A stretch of DNA of 58,845 bases from Bifidobacterium breve (GTDB lineage Bacteria > Actinomycetota > Actinomycetes > Nanopelagicales > Nanopelagicaceae), in NCBI GenBank assembly GCA_945883755.1, contig CAMCXX010000005.1:1-58845 (forward strand), in the 5' to 3' direction. Positions 9,808-18,996 of the stretch are shown one piece after another. The notes beneath the pieces were generated by a model that was not told the origin of the DNA, made no database searches, and worked only from the letters and a program-made list of their open reading frames with translations. Within the stretch, counting starts at the first letter, position 1. Every line of letters starts with the position of its first letter. The position numbers and the translations under genes are program-made.

Positions 9808-10092
9808 TTAAAGAGCTAATACCAATCTGATTAGTAGTTGAACCACAAAGAAAACCACAATAAAGGATAGATCAAGTGCGATGCCGCCTAATTGCAATGG
9901 CGGAACAAACCTTCTTACATATCGCAGTGGGCGATCGGTAATTGTGTATATCAACTCTGCAAGAGCGAGAACTACACCTTGTGGTCGCCACTGTGGACGA
10001 AAAATGCGAACATAATCAAGAATTAAGCGGGCGATTAACGCAAATAGAAAAAGTTGCAGCAACCAAGCTATTGCATCAAATATTTGTCCCAC
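9808..10092 (-). CDS. YggT family membrane protein
   Basis: This 94-residue protein has two hydrophobic helices flanking a conserved amphipathic centre (YTITDRPLRYVRRFVPPL), the YggT pattern. The family sits beside sepF in most Actinobacteria and Firmicutes and is thought to be linked to division or membrane-protein insertion, but its activity is not established. It is the last gene of the division cluster, 6 bases after sepF. In many Actinobacteria divIVA/wag31 follows here; in this genome ileS is reached directly. Confidence 0.85.
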   Translation of the reverse strand: MGQIFDAIAWLLQLFLFALIARLILDYVRIFRPQWRPQGVVLALAELIYTITDRPLRYVRRFVPPLQLGGIALDLSFIVVFFVVQLLIRLVLAL

Positions 10093-10098
10093 TGCTTA

Positions 10099-10548
10099 TC
10101 AGCTTTGGTTAAAAAAACTTGCCTGCGCTGCGCTGTTCTTATCTTCAACCGAGACAGAGACATTTGGCGGCGTTAGCAAGAAAACTTTTGGTGTCACTCG
10201 TTCAATACTGCCGTGATGACCAAATACCAATCCTGAAGCAAAATCAACTAATCGCTTTCGCTCGGACTCCTCCATGTCACTTAAATTCATAATTACCGGT
10301 TTACCTTCACGGTAGTGCTCGCCAATTAATCTAGCCTCACTGTAGGTACGTGGTGTCAGCGAAATTATTCGATCCATACTTTGCGGTTCGATAACTGGTG
10401 AAGATATTGAGTTAGATTTTCCAACAATTTCAAAGCTTGGTTTACTGCGGGTTACACGGTTGGTTGGGGCTGCCACTGTTGCGTGGTCTAGCTCCTCTTC
10501 ATCCATTAAGCCGAGGTAACCAGCGACTCTCTTAAATGCATTAGCCAT
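10099..10548 (-). CDS. sepF: Cell division protein SepF
   Basis: SepF tethers FtsZ filaments to the membrane and is the main FtsZ anchor in Actinobacteria, which lack FtsA. The 149-residue protein has an N-terminal amphipathic membrane-binding stretch (MANAFKRVAGYLGLMDEEE), a variable linker and the conserved domain with TPRTYSEARLIGEHYREGKP and MNLSDMEESERKRLVDFASG. It lies between yggS (21 bases upstream) and yggT, in the standard order downstream of ftsZ. No ftsA is seen in the cluster, consistent with reliance on SepF. Confidence 0.95.
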   Translation of the reverse strand: MANAFKRVAGYLGLMDEEELDHATVAAPTNRVTRSKPSFEIVGKSNSISSPVIEPQSMDRIISLTPRTYSEARLIGEHYREGKPVIMNLSDMEESERKRLVDFASGLVFGHHGSIERVTPKVFLLTPPNVSVSVEDKNSAAQASFFNQS

Positions 10549-10569
10549 AGGTCAAGATTAGGTTAAGAG

Positions 10570-11265
10570 TTAGCGATTGCCGAGTATTGAACTACCTATT
10601 CGCAGATGTGTCGCACCATGCCTAATCGCCTCTTCAAAATCACCACTCATGCCGATCGATAATGCCCTTGCCTGGGGGTGGGTTTTTATAAGGGTGGATG
10701 AAAATTCTGAGAGCTGTGAAAAAGCTTCCGAGGCAGAGCCATTTAATGGCGCCACAGCCATTACCCCAAATAAATTCACCTTCGACAGTTGCGAGATTTG
10801 ATCAGCTAACTGCAATAAATTAGCTGGATTTACACCCCCTCTTATCTGAGAATCTTGATTATCTGTGATCTCATCCAATGAAATCTGAATAAAGATCGAG
10901 CGGTTATCACCCTCAGTAAAATCAGAGATCATCTTGGCGTATTTAAATTGATCAACAGAGTGTATGTAAGTAGCCCACCGAGTTATTGATTTCAATTTAT
11001 TGCTCTGAATTTGACCTTGAAAATGCCATTTAATATCAGTTGGTAGTTGCGCCACCTTTTCGCTGGCTTCTTGATCTCGATTTTCACCAAAATCTCTTAC
11101 GCCAGCCTCATAAAGAGTAAGTAGGTCTGGGATCGGAAAATTTTTAGTTACCGCAATTAAATTTATACCATCTGGATCTCTATTTGCAGTTATCGCTGCA
11201 GCAGAAATTCGCTCCTTCACCCGGTTTAAATTTTCAATGATCTGTGCCTTACGTGTTAAAGACAA
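10570..11265 (-). CDS. YggS/PLPBP family PLP-homeostasis protein
   Basis: This is an alanine-racemase-like single-domain PLP-binding protein that buffers free pyridoxal phosphate and has no known catalytic activity. Family marks are LIAVTKNFP with the PLP Lys, GENRDQEASEK, WHFQGQIQSNK, LFGVMAVAPL, LSIGMSGDFEEAI and the phosphate-binding end LRIGSSILG. At 231 residues it has the usual length. Its start overlaps the end of the pgeF-like gene by 10 bases, so they are translationally coupled in the ftsZ-sepF operon. Confidence 0.92.
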   Translation of the reverse strand: MSLTRKAQIIENLNRVKERISAAAITANRDPDGINLIAVTKNFPIPDLLTLYEAGVRDFGENRDQEASEKVAQLPTDIKWHFQGQIQSNKLKSITRWATYIHSVDQFKYAKMISDFTEGDNRSIFIQISLDEITDNQDSQIRGGVNPANLLQLADQISQLSKVNLFGVMAVAPLNGSASEAFSQLSEFSSTLIKTHPQARALSIGMSGDFEEAIRHGATHLRIGSSILGNR

Positions 11266-11882
11266 ATGACACCTACCTGTCGGCCACTCTCAGCGCCGCG
11301 ACGAAAGGAGAAATACCTGGAATTCTCTAAGGTGCAAATATTGAGATCTCTTAAACTTACCTGCGGAATTTGTGCAGCTAATCCAGCAAATAAATTTAAT
11401 CTGCGATCAGCAGATTTGGTCTGTGGATGCAAGGCTGTCACCTCATTAAAGAGCTGATCATCAACCTCATAACATCGGTGACATATATGGGGACCAACTA
11501 CCCCCGTGATTTTTTTTGCTCCTAGTTTTTGCATGGCTGCCACCGCATTAAGAGCGACACCATTTACTAACCCTTTTCGCCCAACATGCACCGCTGCAAT
11601 TGCAATCTCTAACCCATCTGCGCCGAGGCCACTCATTAATAATGGTAAACAATCAGCGGTTTGAACAATTAAGGCGGTAGCTTTTAAGGAGGTAACTAAA
11701 GCATCAGCTTCGATTAACTGTGTCGAGTTCTTATCAACTACCTCGACCACATTGCCATGTACTTGTTTCATAAAAGTAGAGTTTGAAAGAGTAAGTGTTT
11801 TTGCTAGATGATCTCGATTGCTCAACCCAGAGTTCGGATCAAAGGTGCCACTTGATTTGCCGGTAAATAACAGCCGTGCCAT
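11256..11882 (-). CDS. PgeF/YfiH family purine nucleoside phosphorylase-like (laccase-domain) protein
   Basis: Members of this copper/zinc family have shown peptidoglycan-editing (PgeF) or purine nucleoside phosphorylase activity; the cellular role in Actinobacteria is open. The His/Cys ligand signature is visible as MKQVHGN, VQTADCLPLL, AAVHVGRKGLVNG and GPHICHRCYEV. At 208 residues it is somewhat shorter than the usual 240-250, mainly at the N-terminus. It starts 7 bases downstream of ftsZ and overlaps yggS by 10 bases. Confidence 0.88.
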   Translation of the reverse strand: MARLLFTGKSSGTFDPNSGLSNRDHLAKTLTLSNSTFMKQVHGNVVEVVDKNSTQLIEADALVTSLKATALIVQTADCLPLLMSGLGADGLEIAIAAVHVGRKGLVNGVALNAVAAMQKLGAKKITGVVGPHICHRCYEVDDQLFNEVTALHPQTKSADRRLNLFAGLAAQIPQVSLRDLNICTLENSRYFSFRRGAESGRQVGVICL

Positions 11883-11889
11883 GAACTTT

Positions 11890-13029
11890 CTACTTCATGA
11901 AATCTGGAATATCGATCTCATCCTCTGCTACTAACTCCTCAAAGGAGACTCTTCTGCGAGAGCTTTGATTAGACTCGACATTTAAATCTAAGGCAACTGC
12001 AATTGGATCATTCGCAGCAATTGGATCTGCCTCACCACTTAACTCAGCGGTTGTAATAGATGGGCGTGCAACATACTTTGGTTGTCCACCTGCAAAGCCC
12101 GCAGCAATCACAGTTACCCGAACCTCATCGCCCAGAGCATCATCTATAACAGTTCCATAAATAATATTTGCATCTGGGTGCGCAGATTGTGCCACTAACT
12201 CTGCTGCCTCTGAGATTTCAAATAAACCAAGATCACTACCACCTGCAATTGAAAGTAGTACACCCCGAGCACCATCAATTGATGCTTCTAACAATGGGCT
12301 AGAGATAGCTAATTCAGCTGCACGTATTGATCGGGCCTCCCCTCGCGCTGAACCAATTCCCATTAATGCCGAACCAGCACCTGCCATCACACTTTTCACA
12401 TCGGCGAAATCTAAATTAATTAATCCAGGAGTTGTAATCAAATCTGTAATTCCCTGTACGCCAGATAGCAGTACTTGATCCGCAGTTTTAAATGCTTCAA
12501 GAGCGCTAATTGAGCGATCAGAGATTGCTAGTAAACGATCATTTGGAATAACAATTAATGTATCTACCTCACCGCGCAAATTCTCGATTCCCTCTTCAGC
12601 TTGTGCAGTTCTGCGCTTTCCTTCAAAACTAAATGGTTTGGTAACTACACCAACAGTTAATGCACCCAAATCTTTTGCTACCTTGGCAACGATAGGTGCG
12701 CCACCTGTACCGGTACCGCCACCTTCACCCGCAGTAACAAAAACCATATCTGCGCCACGCAAAACCTCTTCGATCTCATCAATATGATCAAGCGCTGCTT
12801 GACGTCCAATCTCTGGTGCAGCTCCTGCACCTAACCCTCTTGTTAATTTTCTACCAATATCTAATTTCACATCTGCATCTGACATTAACAATGCTTGTGC
12901 ATCTGTATTAATTGCAATGAACTCAACACCTTTTAATCCGACATCAATCATTCGGTTAACTGCATTTACGCCACCGCCGCCGATACCAACAACTTTGATA
13001 ACAGCTAGGTAGTTCTGTGGTGTTGCCAC
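11890..13029 (-). CDS. ftsZ: Cell division GTPase FtsZ
   Basis: FtsZ is the tubulin homologue that forms the cytokinetic ring. The protein carries [14 protein letters not shown], the tubulin signature [10 protein letters not shown], the T7-loop region ([11 protein letters not shown]) and the C-terminal partner-binding peptide [12 protein letters not shown] chose GTG at 13029 (379 residues) because [12 protein letters not shown] aligns with the start of other actinobacterial FtsZ proteins and GAGG sits 6 bases before it. A start at 13041 would add four residues. The 5' flank carries its own promoter candidate. Its C-terminal peptide is expected to bind SepF. Confidence 0.97.
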   Translation of the reverse strand: MATPQNYLAVIKVVGIGGGGVNAVNRMIDVGLKGVEFIAINTDAQALLMSDADVKLDIGRKLTRGLGAGAAPEIGRQAALDHIDEIEEVLRGADMVFVTAGEGGGTGTGGAPIVAKVAKDLGALTVGVVTKPFSFEGKRRTAQAEEGIENLRGEVDTLIVIPNDRLLAISDRSISALEAFKTADQVLLSGVQGITDLITTPGLINLDFADVKSVMAGAGSALMGIGSARGEARSIRAAELAISSPLLEASIDGARGVLLSIAGGSDLGLFEISEAAELVAQSAHPDANIIYGTVIDDALGDEVRVTVIAAGFAGGQPKYVARPSITTAELSGEADPIAANDPIAVALDLNVESNQSSRRRVSFEELVAEDEIDIPDFMK

Positions 13030-13041
13030 TTCACGCCTCAT

Positions 13042-13205
13042 CCCTTACTTTAAACCTCTACTTTAGAGTTAAAGTTATTGCTTTTACGATTAAGCAAAAG
13101 TAGGCATTAGAACCTAATCAATCAAACACCGACACGATTTAAAGTTAAGTAAATTTAGAGCGGATTTAAATCCAATATTTCAAGTGAAAAATACCGTTTC
13201 ACTTA
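13042..13205 (-). promoter_or_regulatory. ftsQ-ftsZ intergenic region with candidate ftsZ promoter
   Basis: This is the longest gap inside the wall cluster. On the minus strand TTGATT (13125-13120) is followed after 17 bases by TACTTT (13102-13097), placing transcription start about 60 bases before ftsZ. A perfect palindrome GGATTTAAATCC lies at 13162-13173, upstream of the -35, and a small hairpin TTGCTT/AAGCAA spans 13078-13097 over the -10. An internal ftsZ promoter in this position is known in other Actinobacteria; the elements here are inferred. Confidence 0.5.
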
Positions 13206-13925
13206 TCAAGAAACTACTGGTGAATCTGGCAGGGACAAGTCAAATCTCTTTGCTTTTTTATTCTCGGGCAGATCAAATAATGCCTGTAAAACCTCACTTT
13301 TTTGGGGTATTTCAGAGGGCGCTCCCCAGTTAATAAATACCTCGCGATTACCAACTTTACTTTGCATGTTAATAAAGCCTGATTCGCCAATTGAAATTCC
13401 AATCAAATCATCGATCAAGGGTTGGGATTGCGCAGGCAGCTCCTTTAAAAATTTTGCCACAGCAGATAGTTGGCCTTGATCATTGGATTTTGAGGTAACT
13501 AATGGCAGTTTCAAACTTAAGGCCAGTTGCTTAGCTGATGTTGGTGCGAAAAGTTTGCCCTGATTATCAAAATTTACTATCTTGAGGTTTGAATCAACCG
13601 CCTTTGCCACTGCAATCTTCTCGACTACCTCAACTGTGATTGAGCGATTAAACCAACTACGATTTACATCAGCTTTTGCCAGCCACTCTAGATCACCTGT
13701 TACCCGTTTTATCGCTCTAACATCAACCCTGGCAAGTTTCATATCAGGCTGGAGATTTAGATTATTTTTGGATAACTCTCTCTTAACAATAGATTGAGAG
13801 GCGGTGCCAGTTATCTCTATCTTTTTAACAGTTAGAAGCTCTGACCAACCCAGTAAATAGGATGTTGCTGCGATGGTTAAAAGAAGGATAAATCCAATTA
13901 ATCCCTTTGTTGATCTGGATTTCAT
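13206..13925 (-). CDS. ftsQ: Cell division protein FtsQ
   Basis: FtsQ/DivIB is a bitopic divisome protein that joins the FtsL complex to the late septal synthases. The 239-residue protein has a short basic cytoplasmic N-terminus, one membrane helix (GLIGFILLLTIAATSYLLGW), a POTRA domain beginning LTVKKIEITGTAS, and a beta domain ending near the C-terminus. It starts 9 bases after murC, in the standard murC-ftsQ-ftsZ order. Confidence 0.9.
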   Translation of the reverse strand: MKSRSTKGLIGFILLLTIAATSYLLGWSELLTVKKIEITGTASQSIVKRELSKNNLNLQPDMKLARVDVRAIKRVTGDLEWLAKADVNRSWFNRSITVEVVEKIAVAKAVDSNLKIVNFDNQGKLFAPTSAKQLALSLKLPLVTSKSNDQGQLSAVAKFLKELPAQSQPLIDDLIGISIGESGFINMQSKVGNREVFINWGAPSEIPQKSEVLQALFDLPENKKAKRFDLSLPDSPVVS

Positions 13926-13934
13926 TGTTCTGCT

Positions 13935-15344
13935 TTAATTCAAAGCAAGTTGTTCAAGTATTGGCCCGCTGAGCGAGGAGACATCACCAGCACCTAAAAG
14001 AATGATCAAATCCCCTGGTTTGGCGGCACTGCTTACATCACTTACTACCTGCAACATCGATGGTTCAAATTTAACCTTACTTTGATTCATCTTTTTACTG
14101 ATCAAAAGTGAGGAAACGCCATCCATTGGTTTTTCGCTGGCGGAGTAAATCTCAAGAAGGTAGACAAAATCAGCTGCTTCTAAAGCCTGAGCGAACTCTG
14201 CAGCAAAGACAGCGGTCCGGGAGTAACGATGAGGTTGAAATACTGCATAAAGACTCCCAGCACCTACTAAATTTCGAGCAGCTTTTAATGTAACTATTAA
14301 CTCAGTTGGATGATGACCATAATCATCAATTACTTTGATGGAGTTGACCTCACCCTTTAACTCAAAGCGACGACGAGTTCCGGAGAATGTCTTGAGACCG
14401 ACAAGTAATCGATCTACTGCAACTCCTAAAGAGTTCGCGGCGGCAAAGGCGGCCAAGGCATTTAGAAGATTGTGTAGGCCCGGGACAACTAGATTCAACT
14501 CCCCTACCTTTCTGCCATTTTGCATGACTAAGGCAGATGAGCTTGTTGGCGCAAGATTTACTCGTGTTAATTGGAAATCATTTTCAGGGTTCTGGCCATA
14601 TGTGATTACTTGGACACCTTGCAAATTCATGCCAGTTAAAATCCGTTGGCATCCTGGATCATCGCCACAAATGATCAAGTAGCCGCCTGATTGGATTGAT
14701 GAGATGAAATCATTAAAGGTGGCAAATAATTGATCCTCGCTCTGAAAATGATCGACATGATCCATCTCGATATTGGTGATGATCGCAGCGCTGGGTTTAT
14801 AGGCTAAAAATGAGCCATCCGATTCATCCGCCTCAACAACAAAGAATTTTCCGCTTCCACTATGGGCATTTGTTCCAGCTGAGTTGATTGTGCCGCCAAT
14901 AGCAAAGGAGGGATCCTCACCAGCAGATTGCAGGGCAACGGTGAGCATCGCAGTTGTCGTAGTTTTGCCATGGGTACCCGCAATCGCAATGGATGTTGAC
15001 TCGGTCAACAACCAGGAAAGAGCGGTAGCGCGAGATGTAATCGGAATGCCTAATTTTCTAGCTGCGAGTAATTCTGGGTTGTTCTCTGCAATCGCCGCCG
15101 AAACGATCACCAATTGCGCATCACCAATATTTTCGGCGGAGTGACCGACTGAGATTTTTGCACCAAGTGTTTTTAGAGATAACAAGATCTGTGAATCTTT
15201 TGCATCTGAGCCTGATACCTCAATTGATTTCGCCAGCATAATTCGGGCGATCCCACTCATTCCAGCGCCGCCAATACCAATAAAATGTAACTTGATTTTT
15301 TGTAACTCAGCGATTGAATAATCCTTCAAGGATGGGTTACTCAT
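13935..15344 (-). CDS. murC: UDP-N-acetylmuramate--L-alanine ligase
   Basis: MurC adds L-alanine to UDP-MurNAc, the first stem-peptide step, in the cytoplasm. The 469-residue protein shows the N-terminal Rossmann motif HFIGIGGAGMSGIA, the ATP-binding loop AGTHGKTTTTAM, VVEADESDGSF and the C-terminal domain start DDYGHHPTEL. It overlaps murG by 4 bases. murB and ddl are not in this window. Confidence 0.97.
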   Translation of the reverse strand: MSNPSLKDYSIAELQKIKLHFIGIGGAGMSGIARIMLAKSIEVSGSDAKDSQILLSLKTLGAKISVGHSAENIGDAQLVIVSAAIAENNPELLAARKLGIPITSRATALSWLLTESTSIAIAGTHGKTTTTAMLTVALQSAGEDPSFAIGGTINSAGTNAHSGSGKFFVVEADESDGSFLAYKPSAAIITNIEMDHVDHFQSEDQLFATFNDFISSIQSGGYLIICGDDPGCQRILTGMNLQGVQVITYGQNPENDFQLTRVNLAPTSSSALVMQNGRKVGELNLVVPGLHNLLNALAAFAAANSLGVAVDRLLVGLKTFSGTRRRFELKGEVNSIKVIDDYGHHPTELIVTLKAARNLVGAGSLYAVFQPHRYSRTAVFAAEFAQALEAADFVYLLEIYSASEKPMDGVSSLLISKKMNQSKVKFEPSMLQVVSDVSSAAKPGDLIILLGAGDVSSLSGPILEQLALN

Positions 15345-16429
15345 GACTTTGATAACCTATTAATTATTGCCTTACTGATTACCATGCTGGCTGATGTGTC
15401 TGGCATCGGCTTTGGTTGATAACTCTTGGCGTTACGAACCAACTCACTCCAGTTGCCAATTAACCAATCTGAGTTAAATTTGTTATCACTAATAACTAAG
15501 GCTGCTCCAGAGTTCTTAAGATCTTGAGCATTTGCAGATTGCTCGCCATTGCCAACTGGTAGTGGGATTAAGAGTGCAAATTTTCCTACCGCCGCTAGCT
15601 CTGCACATGTTAAGGCACCGCTACGGGCTATTACGAGATCACTTGCGGTGTAAGCCGCTGCCATATCTTCGATGTAAGGCACTGGAAGATAATTCTCAGT
15701 AGATGTTGGTAGTGGGTTATTCCTGCCAACTGAATGCACAACTTGAATATCATTTTCAGTAAAGAATGAGAGAGATTGAAGTATTGCCTCATTTATATGG
15801 CGAGAGCCTTGAGAGCCACCGAAAACCAATAAAATAAACTTATCTGGCGAGAGCCGCCACTTTTCGATTTGGTCAGAACGTACTTTTGATCGATCTTCAC
15901 CAGCTAATTTATGATTATTTAAAATCTCAGCTTTTAGTGGCATACCAATTAACTTAGCGTTACGCCATTTTCCAATCCTCTTTGCTGGCGAATCAAAGGC
16001 AATGAAAACCTCCTTTGCAGAAAGCACCCCTAACCGATTAGCCCAACCTGGTATTGCATTTGCTTCATGAATCAGGATTGGTTTACCGAGGAGGGCGGCA
16101 GCGAGGTAAACCGGTGGACAGGCGTAACCGCCAAATCCAATTACTAAATCCGCTTTTCGACAGAGTTTAACTCCCTGCCAAATTGCAGCCATAAATTTAA
16201 ATGGCCAAACCAGTAGCGAGAGCGATACCTCTCTGGGCAACAGAAGCTTAGGAATATGGTTTACAGGAAAACCAGCTTTTGGAACTAATTGATTCTCTAA
16301 ACCGTTCTTAGTCCCAATAAATGAAATTTCATAGCTTGGCTCCAACATTTGCAACTGATTGGCGACCGCAAGTGCAGGCTCAACATGTCCTGCAGTGCCG
16401 CCGCCAGCAAAGATTATTTTCTTACTCAT
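15341..16429 (-). CDS. murG: Lipid II synthase MurG (UDP-GlcNAc transferase)
   Basis: MurG transfers GlcNAc to lipid I at the inner membrane face, giving lipid II. The GT28 protein (362 residues) has the N-terminal loop FAGGGTAGHVEPALAVA, the second G-loop VFGGSQGSRHINEA and the UDP-GlcNAc-binding region with ARSGALTCAELAAVG and ANAQDL. Four-base overlaps with ftsW upstream and murC downstream indicate one coupled operon. Confidence 0.97.
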   Translation of the reverse strand: MSKKIIFAGGGTAGHVEPALAVANQLQMLEPSYEISFIGTKNGLENQLVPKAGFPVNHIPKLLLPREVSLSLLVWPFKFMAAIWQGVKLCRKADLVIGFGGYACPPVYLAAALLGKPILIHEANAIPGWANRLGVLSAKEVFIAFDSPAKRIGKWRNAKLIGMPLKAEILNNHKLAGEDRSKVRSDQIEKWRLSPDKFILLVFGGSQGSRHINEAILQSLSFFTENDIQVVHSVGRNNPLPTSTENYLPVPYIEDMAAAYTASDLVIARSGALTCAELAAVGKFALLIPLPVGNGEQSANAQDLKNSGAALVISDNKFNSDWLIGNWSELVRNAKSYQPKPMPDTSASMVISKAIINRLSKS

Positions 16430-17619
16430 CTCCCTAATTTTCGCATGCGGTTGGCTTTAATCCCCTCAGCGATCTCAGGAGTTCGCCTGGCCACGCTTAA
16501 AACAAAGCCAATTGCTAGGAAATTAGCCATTAGGGATGATCCACCATAGGAGATAAATGGCAATGTAACTCCGATTACTGGCAAGGTTGAAGTAACCGAA
16601 CCAACATTTACAGTTACTTGAACAATAAACCAGCAAGCCACTCCCGCGGTTGCATACCTGGAGAATGAATCCTTTGTTTTCAAAGCAACTCGGAGAATGC
16701 CAAAAATAAGAGCAGCAAATAAAAGTAGAACTATTAAGGTGCCTAGCAATCCAAGCTCTTCGCCGATGACTGCAAAGATAAAATCTGTATGAGCCTCAGC
16801 TAAGTTAGACCATTTTTGTTTACTTGCACCTAAACCTGAACCAAATAATCCACCACTTGCTAATCCCATAACGCTATGAGCGGGCTGCCATCCAGAAAAT
16901 TTATAGTACTGATCATCAAATGGATCAAGGAAAGCGGCAAATCGATTGACGCGATTAGGTGTAGTTATAACCATAACTGCGATAACCGATCCCACGGCCA
17001 AAACTGCGTAGCCAAACTGCTTTAAAGGCGCACCGGAAACAAAAAGTAACCCACCTAAAATTCCAAAGATTAGAATTGCGGTACCTAGATCTCGTTGTAC
17101 TAAGACAAAACTCTCAATCACTATCGCTCCTGGCAAAATCACAATTAGTGGATTTTGGATAAAGCCATCCGCACTCTTGCTCTCACTTTTTCGCAGATGC
17201 AGGGCACACCATAAAATTAAGGCAAATTTTGCAAATTCTGATGGTTGCAAAGTAAAGCCAGCAAACTCAACCCAGTTACGGTTTCCATTTACATTTTTGC
17301 CTAAACCTGGAACAAATGGCAGAGCTAAAAAGAGGATTGAAAGAAGTAGTGAAAACCTCGCAACTACCAACCAAATAGCACCCTTTACCCGGTACGCCCA
17401 ATAAGCGCTGGCTCCGCCCAGGATAAAAAATAGAAATTGTTTGATAAAGATTGAATAAGTAGAACCATTGTCCTGCAGCGACTCCACAGCTGAAGCTGAA
17501 AGCACCATCGTTAAACCGATGCCAGATAATGCGATGACTGACCAAAGAATTAAGTAAAACGGTAGCTCTGGGCGAAGGAAAACTCCTCGATACCCTTTAC
17601 TGCTAGTAGCACTTCTCAT
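16426..17619 (-). CDS. ftsW: Septal peptidoglycan glycosyltransferase FtsW
   Basis: FtsW is the SEDS-family glycosyltransferase that polymerises lipid II at the septum together with FtsI. The 397-residue protein is predicted to have about ten membrane helices and shows NVNGNRNWVEFAGFTLQPSEFAKF-type SEDS sequence (read in parts: NRNWVEF, QPSEFAK), HTDFIFAVIGEELG and the end motif LPFISYGGSSL. It overlaps murD and murG by 4 bases each. Confidence 0.95.
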   Translation of the reverse strand: MRSATSSKGYRGVFLRPELPFYLILWSVIALSGIGLTMVLSASAVESLQDNGSTYSIFIKQFLFFILGGASAYWAYRVKGAIWLVVARFSLLLSILFLALPFVPGLGKNVNGNRNWVEFAGFTLQPSEFAKFALILWCALHLRKSESKSADGFIQNPLIVILPGAIVIESFVLVQRDLGTAILIFGILGGLLFVSGAPLKQFGYAVLAVGSVIAVMVITTPNRVNRFAAFLDPFDDQYYKFSGWQPAHSVMGLASGGLFGSGLGASKQKWSNLAEAHTDFIFAVIGEELGLLGTLIVLLLFAALIFGILRVALKTKDSFSRYATAGVACWFIVQVTVNVGSVTSTLPVIGVTLPFISYGGSSLMANFLAIGFVLSVARRTPEIAEGIKANRMRKLGR

Positions 17620-18995
17620 TTGAGCACACCTGAATTCAACTCCTTTACCGCATCAGCAAATAGCTCTCCCCGTTCTGCATAAGAGGAGAATTGATCCATA
17701 GAGGCACACGCTGGTGCTAGCAATACGGTATCCCCTGCTTTAGCTAAGTTAGCAGCTAACTTCACTACCTCAACTAGCATCTTCTCTTTACTCTCCGTTA
17801 AATCAATTAGGTATGTTGGAGTATCTGGTGCAAATTTGCTTAATGATTCCTTGATTAAATCTCTATCTTTTCCAATCAAAATAGCTGCCTTGATTCGTGG
17901 TGCGCATCGCTTTACCAACTCATCCATACTTGCTCCTTTAGCAAGTCCGCCAGCGATCCAGATAACATTCAAATTTGCCATAATCGCGGCGGATGCAGCG
18001 TGTGGATTTGTTGCCTTTGAATCATCGATCCAAGTAATTTGATTAAAGTTACTTATGATCTCCATTCTGTGGTGATCTGTTGAAAATGATTTCAATCCAG
18101 CTTTGATATCGGAGTAGGAGATCTTTAGCGAGAGTGCCAATGATGCTGCCGCCATCGCATTTAAAATATTATGTGGAACAGTTGGTTTTACATCAACAAC
18201 CTCTGCGATCTCACCAGCCTGAACTTTGGCGGGCGAAAAGGCGCGGTCAACAATCAACTCCTCAACCAATCCAATCTCACCTGGGGCTGGCGTATCAAGC
18301 GAAAACCAAATAACACCACTTTGATTCATCTGCCGGTTAGCCAGGAATGGGTCTGATTTGTTAATGAAGCTCTGTTTGCTTTGAGATAGAAGTTTTAACT
18401 TAGCCTTTGCATAATTTTCAAATGAACCATGCCAATCAATATGATCCTCTGCGATATTTAAGATTGCAATCGATTCATACTCTGGCAGTTCACTCCAATC
18501 TATTTGAAAAGAGGAGAGCTCTAGCGCCAGTATCTCAAGAGCCGGAGTTCGGCAGACCGCAGAGATCACTGGTTCCCCTAGATTGCCGCATGCAAGTGCT
18601 TTCATGCCTGCTGCATCAAAAATGCTTTGCACCATCTGAATGGTGGTTGTTTTACCGTTAGTGCCAGTTAGTCCTACCCACTTTTGATTAGGCGCAATCT
18701 CTTTTTTAATTAGCCAGGCCAAATCCAGCTCACTTTTTACTGAAATACCAGAATCAATCATTTTCTTTACAACTGGATGATCTTTTCGCCAACCTGGTGA
18801 AACAATTGCCATTTCAATGGTACTTGGCAGCGAATCAATGCTGGAGATAATTTGAGATTGAAGCTGCTTTACTTTCTCATCAAAAAAAACAACTTTTGCG
18901 CCAAAGTTAAGTAAAACTTTTGCTACAGCTTGCCCAGTAACTCCGGCACCAACTACTAAACACTCCTTGCCCGCTAGTTGGGCAATAAATGACAT
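17616..18995 (-). CDS. murD: UDP-N-acetylmuramoylalanine--D-glutamate ligase
   Basis: MurD adds D-glutamate to UDP-MurNAc-L-Ala. Visible motifs are the N-terminal VVGAGVTGQAVAKVL, the ATP loop GLTGTNGKTTTIQM, LELSSFQ, NIAEDHIDWHG and WIDDSKATNPHA. I placed the start at ATG 18995 (MSFIAQLAGK, 459 residues), one base after the mraY stop. An upstream in-frame start would run into mraY and add no family sequence. Confidence 0.96.
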   Translation of the reverse strand: MSFIAQLAGKECLVVGAGVTGQAVAKVLLNFGAKVVFFDEKVKQLQSQIISSIDSLPSTIEMAIVSPGWRKDHPVVKKMIDSGISVKSELDLAWLIKKEIAPNQKWVGLTGTNGKTTTIQMVQSIFDAAGMKALACGNLGEPVISAVCRTPALEILALELSSFQIDWSELPEYESIAILNIAEDHIDWHGSFENYAKAKLKLLSQSKQSFINKSDPFLANRQMNQSGVIWFSLDTPAPGEIGLVEELIVDRAFSPAKVQAGEIAEVVDVKPTVPHNILNAMAAASLALSLKISYSDIKAGLKSFSTDHHRMEIISNFNQITWIDDSKATNPHAASAAIMANLNVIWIAGGLAKGASMDELVKRCAPRIKAAILIGKDRDLIKESLSKFAPDTPTYLIDLTESKEKMLVEVVKLAANLAKAGDTVLLAPACASMDQFSSYAERGELFADAVKELNSGVLK

Positions 18996-18996
18996 G

